DNA of 10,561 nucleotides, taken from Dwaynesavagella gallinarum. Lineage in GTDB: Bacteria > Bacillota > Clostridia > Clostridiales > Clostridiaceae. Position 1 is the first letter of the stretch. Each line of letters starts with the position of its first letter. The notes beneath the pieces were generated by a model that saw only the letters and a list, made by a program, of their open reading frames with translations, made no database searches and had not been told where the DNA came from. The stretch spans positions 1 through 10,561 of the forward strand of contig DWVN01000149.1 in the NCBI GenBank assembly GCA_019120235.1. The letters run 5' to 3'. The position numbers and the translations under genes were made by a program. Below are positions 6,679 through 10,561 of this stretch, piece after piece.

Positions 6679-7293
6679 TCATAATTTATTTGAGAAATAT
6701 CCATTACTTATTAAATTTAGTTTTATGGACTTTACAATAGCTAGATAGAGTGCTGTTGTGTCAAACCGTGCATCATGAAAATAAGAGTCTTCACTATTAA
6801 AAAATTTCTTTGTTGAATCCAATATGTTTTCTTCAGAAATTTTAAGATAAGTTAAAAGTTCTGATAATTTTGGTGATTTTAAAGTTCCAATAGAACTTTT
6901 TAGTTTTAATATGTTTTTAAAATAATTCATGGAACAAAATAAATTTTTAGGTTCAAACTCTATATTTATTCTTTCAAATTCTTTTTTTAAAAAACTAATA
7001 TCAAAATTAATGTTATGTCCTAGTATAAAATCACTTTCCATCAAGTCTTTTTTAAAAAGTTTATAAATGTCTTTAAACTTTAAGTTTCCACTTAAATTTT
7101 TTAATGTCTCTACGTCAAAACCGTGAACGTTGTATGCAGTTTCTGATATGTAATCAACTGAAAAGAAAAAATTTTTTGCTCGTACTTTTTCATCAGGTGA
7201 AACTGGATTTGTGTTATAAATTATGTATGTTAGTTGACATATTTGGCCAGGCGATCTATCACTAGTTTCTGTATCTAAAAATACAAGTTTCAT
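6679..7293 (-). CDS. DEDDh-family 3'-5' exonuclease (DnaQ-like)
   Basis: This 204-residue cytoplasmic protein is a stand-alone DnaQ/RNase T-type exonuclease domain. The ExoI motif is FLDTETS with D7 and E9. ExoII is GHNINFD (92-98) with D98. ExoIII is HDARFD (173-178) with H173 and D178, giving the DEDDh set that binds two metal ions. No helicase, polymerase or other domain is attached, so the substrate (DNA or RNA, repair or turnover) cannot be read from the sequence. Its ATG overlaps the arginase stop as TAATG (7291-7295). AGGAGGA (7304-7310) lies inside the end of the arginase gene, pointing to translational coupling. An 18-nt gap separates it from gdhA. Exonuclease identity is firm; the exact subfamily is not. 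Confidence 0.88.
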   Translation of the reverse strand: MKLVFLDTETSDRSPGQICQLTYIIYNTNPVSPDEKVRAKNFFFSVDYISETAYNVHGFDVETLKNLSGNLKFKDIYKLFKKDLMESDFILGHNINFDISFLKKEFERINIEFEPKNLFCSMNYFKNILKLKSSIGTLKSPKLSELLTYLKISEENILDSTKKFFNSEDSYFHDARFDTTALYLAIVKSIKLNLISNGYFSNKL

Positions 7294-8186
7294 TATTTGT
7301 TAATCCTCCTAAATAAAAATTCTAATATTTCAAGGCAAAGATTAAGAGTTTGATTATCTTTATCAAGTAGAGGATTAAATTCAACAAAATCCATTGAAAC
7401 TATATTTATAGCTGATAAAAGTTTATCTAAAAAGCTTTTTATTTCATCTACATATAATCCATTTTTTACAGGAGTACCAGTACCAGGAACATATACTGGG
7501 TCAAATACGTCAATGTCAAAGGATAAATGAAAGTTATGTATTTTATTTTTTGATACATATTTTTTTAAAGTATTAATCATTAATTCGGGATTTAATAAAT
7601 TAAAAGAATTTGTATCGTATATGTGCATTTCATTTTTTATTATAAAGTCTTTTTCACCATCATCAAGGGAGCGAACCCCAAATAAAAATACATTTCTAGG
7701 ATCGATTTTATTTTTGAATAAAGATAGAAATTTTTCATCTCCATAACCTAAAGAACAAGCTAAAGGCATTCCGTGAGCATTACATGATGGTGATGTTGAA
7801 GGTGTATTTAAATCTCCATGAGCATCAATCCATATTACGCCAGTGTTTTTAAAGAAATTTGAAAATCCAGCTAGAGATCCAATTGAAATGGAATGGTCTC
7901 CACCTAAAACCAGTGGAAAATTATTTTCAGAGTAGCTTTTACAAATTTGTTCAGATAAAGCTGTAACTGAAGGAATTATTTTATCGAAATATTTTATATA
8001 TTTATTTTCTTTAAATTTATCATCAAAATTTTGTTCAATTTCTATGTCTATAATTTTATTTATTTTATGATTACAATTTTTAAGAATAGATTCAAGATCA
8101 TTGTCTATAAGCATCTTCGGTGCCAATTCAACGCCTTTTTTATCACATCCGTAAAATGTAGCCATGTTTATTATATCTAATTTCAT
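7293..8186 (-). CDS. rocF: Arginase (ureohydrolase family)
   Basis: This 297-residue cytoplasmic enzyme is predicted to hydrolyse arginine to ornithine and urea with a two-manganese centre. Metal ligands are all present: H98 in GGDHS (95-99), D121/H123/D125 in DAHGD (121-125), and D224/D226 in FDIDVFDP (223-230). The arginase-type substrate loop TSPSCNAHGMPLA (131-143) with H138 favours arginase over agmatinase or formimidoylglutamase. PGTGTPV (234-240) and EFNP (269-272) are also typical. GGAGGAT at 8198-8204 lies 11 nt before the ATG, a slightly long spacing; the next in-frame ATG (8163-8165) lacks a ribosome binding site and would remove the conserved first strand. It is the first gene of the operon leading through an exonuclease to gdhA, consistent with arginine breakdown or nitrogen recycling. 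The main alternative is another ureohydrolase. Confidence 0.9.
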   Translation of the reverse strand: MKLDIINMATFYGCDKKGVELAPKMLIDNDLESILKNCNHKINKIIDIEIEQNFDDKFKENKYIKYFDKIIPSVTALSEQICKSYSENNFPLVLGGDHSISIGSLAGFSNFFKNTGVIWIDAHGDLNTPSTSPSCNAHGMPLACSLGYGDEKFLSLFKNKIDPRNVFLFGVRSLDDGEKDFIIKNEMHIYDTNSFNLLNPELMINTLKKYVSKNKIHNFHLSFDIDVFDPVYVPGTGTPVKNGLYVDEIKSFLDKLLSAINIVSMDFVEFNPLLDKDNQTLNLCLEILEFLFRRINK

Positions 8187-8229
8187 CTCAAGTAAAGATC
8201 CTCCAAAATTATTAAAATTAAGAGTATTT

Positions 8230-8256
8230 GGTATAAAATCATAGGAAATTTGTAAA
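8230..8256 (-). promoter_or_regulatory. Weak candidate promoter of the rocF operon
   Basis: On the - strand, TTTACA (8256-8251) and TATACC (8235-8230) are separated by 15 nt, shorter than ideal. A promoter must lie in this 155-bp divergent gap, but this match is only the best of several weak ones. An inverted TGTA-N7-TACA pair (8251-8265) overlaps the -35 box. Confidence 0.3.
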
Positions 8257-8276
8257 TATAATACATATTTTTATAT

Positions 8277-8306
8277 TTAGTTAATTTAAAATAATCTAAT
8301 TATAAC
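8277..8306 (+). promoter_or_regulatory. Weak candidate promoter of the 8342 lipoprotein
   Basis: TTAGTT (8277-8282), an 18-nt spacer and TATAAC (8301-8306) would start transcription near 8313, about 29 nt before the ATG. The -35 is poor and the region is very AT-rich. Confidence 0.35.
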
Positions 8307-8341
8307 AAAAATTATTTGTATAAGAAAGGAGAAAATTCAAA

Positions 8342-8896
8342 ATGAATAAAGGAAATAGTTATCAAAAAATAACAAAACCAATTTTAGTGTTTTGTATAAT
8401 TTTAATATTGTTTATTCTTGTGAGTTGTTCTAAAAAAAGTAACGAAGTTAACTTAAATGTAAATAAAACAACTGTAAGTGAAAAAACATTATCAGATAAA
8501 TCTTCTTCCAATTTATCTAAAGGAAAGAAAGGAATAAAGGAATCAGAAGGAGTAATAAATTCTAATGATTTTCAAACAATTGAATATGAAGAAACTCAAA
8601 ATAAAAATATTCTAAGGGATTTGTCTAATATTAAAAATACATATTATGGGAAATATGATTTTGATGGAGAAGATGTTTTAGGAAATTTTGAGGTTACGAG
8701 AAATTCAATAGTGTTTACTCCAGATAATGGATACTCAAAGGAGGTTATACATTTTTCAGGAATAAGAAATATTGATAGGATTGAGTATCCAAATGGAAAA
8801 GTTGATCTTCATCTTCAATACGATGGATATGAAAAAGTAATTAGAAATGTTAGTGATGAAATGTTTAGCGACGTTTTACTTTATACAACTAAATAG
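8342..8896 (+). CDS. Lipoprotein of unknown function
   Basis: I do not recognise this 184-residue protein. The N-terminus is a lipoprotein signal: basic head, hydrophobic stretch about 13-27, lipobox LVSC with C29. Residues 30-98 form a Ser/Lys/Asn-rich, probably disordered linker. Residues 99-184 look like a small beta-rich domain beginning YYGKYDFDGEDVLGNFEV and containing alternating strand patterns such as GKVDLHLQYDGY. That domain would stand off the membrane outside the cell. AAAGGAG at 8325-8331 supports the start. It is transcribed divergently from rocF and followed by its own terminator, so it is probably monocistronic and not part of the next operon. Confidence 0.75.
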   Translation: MNKGNSYQKITKPILVFCIILILFILVSCSKKSNEVNLNVNKTTVSEKTLSDKSSSNLSKGKKGIKESEGVINSNDFQTIEYEETQNKNILRDLSNIKNTYYGKYDFDGEDVLGNFEVTRNSIVFTPDNGYSKEVIHFSGIRNIDRIEYPNGKVDLHLQYDGYEKVIRNVSDEMFSDVLLYTTK

Positions 8897-8906
8897 AAAA
8901 TAAGTT

Positions 8907-8944
8907 TATGAAGTCAATTATTAATTTTGGCTTCATATTTTTTT
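8907..8944 (+). terminator. Rho-independent terminator after the 8342 lipoprotein
   Basis: An 11-bp stem with one G-U pair (TATGAAGTCAA at 8907-8917 with TTGGCTTCATA at 8927-8937) and a 9-nt loop is followed by seven T's (8938-8944). Confidence 0.88.
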
Positions 8945-8986
8945 AAATTAATTTAAAGATAGAAAAGATTTTTAAATTTTCCAAAT

Positions 8987-9016
8987 GTATGAAAAGCATC
9001 CATTTTTACCACAATA
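8987..9016 (+). promoter_or_regulatory. Candidate sporulation-sigma (F/G-like) promoter of the envelope operon
   Basis: GTATG (8987-8991), an 18-nt spacer and CACAATA (9010-9016) give a start about 25 nt before the ATG at 9049. The geometry is the same as the candidate at 3548-3577. The only fair sigma-A-like pair nearby would start transcription inside the ribosome binding site. Tentative. Confidence 0.3.
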
Positions 9017-9048
9017 AATACAAAACTTGATACGGAAGGAAAATAATT

Positions 9049-9387
9049 ATGAAATTTTTAAAATTTAGGTATGCTCTTATTCCAATTGTTGTTTTGGTTT
9101 TTTCATCGATAATACAAGTTCCAATAATTAATTTTGTAAAGGCAGAGTCTTCAAGATATATGCTTACAAGTTATAGGCAAGATGTTAAAAAAGATATTTT
9201 AAAAGCTGTTGAGGTTAAGGTTAAAACAAAACTAAAGGATTCTTTAAAGCCTGAAGTGTTAAAAGAGCTTAGAGCAGAATTATTAGATGAGGTTATGGAT
9301 AATCTCAAAAGTGATTTAACAAGAGAAATTAGAGAATCTAGGAGATGGGTAAATACTCCTTCAATTAATAAAGAGTTTAAAAGATAG
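9049..9387 (+). CDS. Small exported or membrane-anchored protein with strict four-residue hydrophobic repeat
   Basis: I recognise no family in this 112-residue protein. Residues 8-30 are strongly hydrophobic after a basic start (MKFLKFR). V30-K31-A32 fits a signal peptidase I site, so it may be secreted as an 80-residue helix or remain anchored. From V46 to I94 a V, I or L occurs at every fourth position without exception (46, 50, 54 and so on to 94), with mostly charged residues between. The tract is predicted helical; P68 is the only proline inside. The tail 98-112 is basic and contains one tryptophan (W100). GGAAGG precedes the ATG at 9049. It is the first gene of an operon; the next gene starts 10 nt after its stop and its ribosome binding site overlaps that stop codon. 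A structural or scaffolding role at the envelope is only a guess. Confidence 0.7.
   Translation: MKFLKFRYALIPIVVLVFSSIIQVPIINFVKAESSRYMLTSYRQDVKKDILKAVEVKVKTKLKDSLKPEVLKELRAELLDEVMDNLKSDLTREIRESRRWVNTPSINKEFKR
9184..9330 (+). other. Tetrad-repeat helix, first protein
   Basis: Encodes residues 46-94. Hydrophobic V/I/L occur at 13 consecutive positions spaced exactly four apart (12 nt in DNA). The residue after each is often K or R, and the fourth is often D or E. The nucleotide sequence itself is not a tandem repeat, so the pattern is kept at protein level. Confidence 0.85.
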
Positions 9388-9397
9388 GAGAAATATT

Positions 9398-10039
9398 ATG
9401 AATGATGTAAAAAATAATGATGTAAATGGTAAAAAGAAATTGTTGAAAAGCGAGTGGGTAAATTTTATAGGAGTGTCTATTGTATCTTTATTAATAGCAA
9501 TTATTGCAATAAACAATAACATTGAAAGAGAAAAGCAGAAAATATTTAGTAGTATGAAATCTCAAGTAAAAGTTGAGGTTGAGAAGGAATTATATAATGA
9601 ACTTTATAAAAAATTTGAAGAAAGTGTAAGGGAAGATTTAAGAAAAGAGTATAAAGATTTTGTAAAACTTGAGCTTAAGAAAAGTTTAAGAGATGATACT
9701 TTTAGAACTTTAAAGCATCAAATTGAAAATGAAGGTGTGGATCTTTCTTATGAGTTATTTGAATCTCTTGAGTATAAACAAAATGGTGAAAACATTCATC
9801 ACTGTGAAGTTGTTGTAAATAACTTAGATAAAATTTTTAATGAGGAACTTGAAGGCCTTTTCAAGCAAATTTTTGGAAATGAAGAAGATAAAAAAGGAGT
9901 TCTTTTGGTATTTTCTAAGGAACCAGAAGAGAGAGGATATAGACCAGAATTTAGACTTGAAAGAGGACTTAATGATCAAATATTAATAATAGAAGACAGT
10001 GGAGAAAATGACTTTTCAAATATGAATTTAGTTTCTTAG
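9398..10039 (+). CDS. Single-pass membrane protein with strict four-residue repeat helix
   Basis: I do not recognise a family in this 213-residue protein. A lysine-rich head (K12-K14, K17) precedes one membrane helix (about 21-39), predicting N-in/C-out topology with the bulk outside the cell. Directly after it, residues 49-109 show a hydrophobic residue at every fourth position (I49, M53, V57, V61, L65 and so on to I109); only T101 breaks it, and Y85 and F73 are aromatic. This matches the repeat in the preceding gene product, with which it may share ancestry or interact. Residues 118-213 form an acidic C-terminal region with alternating hydrophobic stretches (CEVVV, KGVLLVF, DQILIIED) that may be a small alpha/beta domain. 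AGGAG at 9386-9390 overlaps the previous stop codon, implying coupled translation. Function is unknown. Confidence 0.75.
   Translation: MNDVKNNDVNGKKKLLKSEWVNFIGVSIVSLLIAIIAINNNIEREKQKIFSSMKSQVKVEVEKELYNELYKKFEESVREDLRKEYKDFVKLELKKSLRDDTFRTLKHQIENEGVDLSYELFESLEYKQNGENIHHCEVVVNNLDKIFNEELEGLFKQIFGNEEDKKGVLLVFSKEPEERGYRPEFRLERGLNDQILIIEDSGENDFSNMNLVS
9542..9724 (+). other. Tetrad-repeat helix, second protein
   Basis: Encodes residues 49-109. Fifteen of 16 positions spaced exactly four apart are hydrophobic or aromatic, with K/R often following and E/D often at the fourth position, for example VREDLRKEYKDFVK. It contains no proline or glycine, so one continuous helix is likely. Confidence 0.85.
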
Positions 10040-10063
10040 GAGTTTTAGGAGGAAGAAATAGAA

Positions 10064-10474
10064 ATGAAAAAGGGAAAAGTAATAACATTTTCAGTAATTG
10101 GCTCAGTTATTTGCTCTATATTATGTTTTGGATGTTTAACTTCAAATAAAAGTGTAGATGTAGTTCAAGTAAATATGGAGGAGTATAACGCAAGACTTAA
10201 AGATGAGCAACAACAAAGTTTAGAAATTGAAGATTATTGGAATAATACTTCTATGAATGAAATCAGGACTTCCATTCTTGGATATGTAAACGATATGATG
10301 AACTCAACTCTTGTAAAACTTGAGGATTTTAAGAAAGAGGAGAATGAACCTAAAATTAAACTTTATGAAGGTGAAGTTAAAAGATTAAAATTAATACTTA
10401 AAAATGTAAAATCAGCAGAAACAAAAGAGGATCTCAGAAAAGCGATCCAAGTTAGTCATAAACAATGTTTATAA
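10064..10474 (+). CDS. Small putative lipoprotein, unknown function
   Basis: I do not recognise this 136-residue protein. It begins with a basic MKKGK and a hydrophobic stretch 6-23. C24, preceded by G23, fits a lipobox (CFGC), though position -3 is Cys rather than the usual Leu, so lipidation is likely but not sure. The mature part is Gln/Glu/Lys-rich and largely helical (about 60-130), with no cysteines except the penultimate residue C135. The strict four-residue hydrophobic spacing of its two upstream neighbours is not sustained here. AGGAGG at 10047-10052 supports the start. It sits 24 nt after the previous gene and 16 nt before the next, in the same operon of envelope proteins. Confidence 0.7.
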   Translation: MKKGKVITFSVIGSVICSILCFGCLTSNKSVDVVQVNMEEYNARLKDEQQQSLEIEDYWNNTSMNEIRTSILGYVNDMMNSTLVKLEDFKKEENEPKIKLYEGEVKRLKLILKNVKSAETKEDLRKAIQVSHKQCL

Positions 10475-10490
10475 GAAAGGAAAATAAACT

Positions 10491-10561
10491 ATGAAAAAAT
10501 TTTTAAAAGTTTTATCCATATCTTTTATATTAATTTTATTTGCATCATATGTACCTGCATT
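10491..10561 (+). CDS. Start of a secreted protein (3' end outside window)
   Basis: Only the first 23 codons are present. They form a classical signal peptide: MKKFLK, a hydrophobic core (LSISFILILFASY), then VPA, which fits a signal peptidase cleavage site. AGAAAGG at 10474-10480, 10 nt before the ATG, is a good ribosome binding site. The gene lies 16 nt after the preceding stop, so it is probably the fourth gene of the envelope operon. The mature protein cannot be judged. Confidence 0.7.
   Translation, partial: MKKFLKVLSISFILILFASYVPA

Noticed and set aside
8251..8267. TnrA/GlnR-type box (TGTNA-N7-TNACA) upstream of rocF
   Set aside because: The half-sites are two bases too close and the second half does not fit the consensus; only the shorter TGTA/TACA pair is present.
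9005..9033. TTTACC-N17-TGATAC as a sigma-A promoter for the 9049 operon
   Set aside because: Transcription would begin near 9040, inside or after the ribosome binding site at 9035-9039, leaving no usable leader.
10064..10474. A third tetrad-repeat helix in the operon
   Set aside because: Hydrophobic residues fit spacing four only for positions 67 to 83 and then drift, as expected for ordinary amphipathic helices.
1..10561. CRISPR array, insertion sequence, prophage, tRNA or rRNA genes, riboswitch
   Set aside because: No direct repeat array, transposase, integrase, attachment site, cloverleaf or recognisable riboswitch core was seen on either strand; gaps between genes are all short.

Overview
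This is a strongly AT-rich, Gram-positive (Clostridia-like) chromosomal segment. The evidence is AT-biased codon use, strong AGGAGG-type ribosome binding sites, compact operons ending in hairpin-plus-T terminators, and many lipoproteins. A host-associated, reduced clostridial genome such as segmented filamentous bacteria (Candidatus Arthromitus) would fit. That assignment is an inference from composition and gene style; no marker in the window proves it. I see no rRNA, tRNA, insertion sequence or CRISPR array, and no gene-free stretch longer than 300 bases.

Left part (1-5280, all + strand): a run of mostly monocistronic housekeeping genes. It holds the 3' end of a TPR-repeat protein, uppP (undecaprenyl-pyrophosphate phosphatase), pfkA (6-phosphofructokinase), a DUF4358-like lipoprotein and an extended-type rsgA ribosome-assembly GTPase. 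Hairpin terminators follow the TPR gene, pfkA, the lipoprotein and rsgA. Good sigma-A-type promoters precede pfkA and rsgA. The lipoprotein instead has a forespore-sigma-like promoter match overlapping a perfect 11-bp inverted repeat.

Middle (5281-8186, - strand): a tight operon reading rocF (arginase), then a DEDDh 3'-5' exonuclease, then gdhA (glutamate dehydrogenase). It converges on rsgA at a shared bidirectional terminator. Arginase and glutamate dehydrogenase together point to arginine/ornithine/glutamate nitrogen metabolism. The exonuclease is translationally coupled to arginase (TAATG overlap) without an obvious functional link.

Right part (8342-10561, + strand): envelope-directed proteins that I cannot assign to known families. 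A lone lipoprotein is followed by a terminator. Then comes an operon of at least four genes: a signal/TM-plus-helix protein, a single-pass membrane protein, a putative lipoprotein, and the start of a secreted protein cut by the window edge. The first two operon proteins carry, directly after their membrane segments, a long helix in which a hydrophobic residue falls at exactly every fourth position (13 of 13 positions in one, 15 of 16 in the other). This strict tetrad periodicity differs from ordinary heptad coiled coils and is the most unusual signal in the window.
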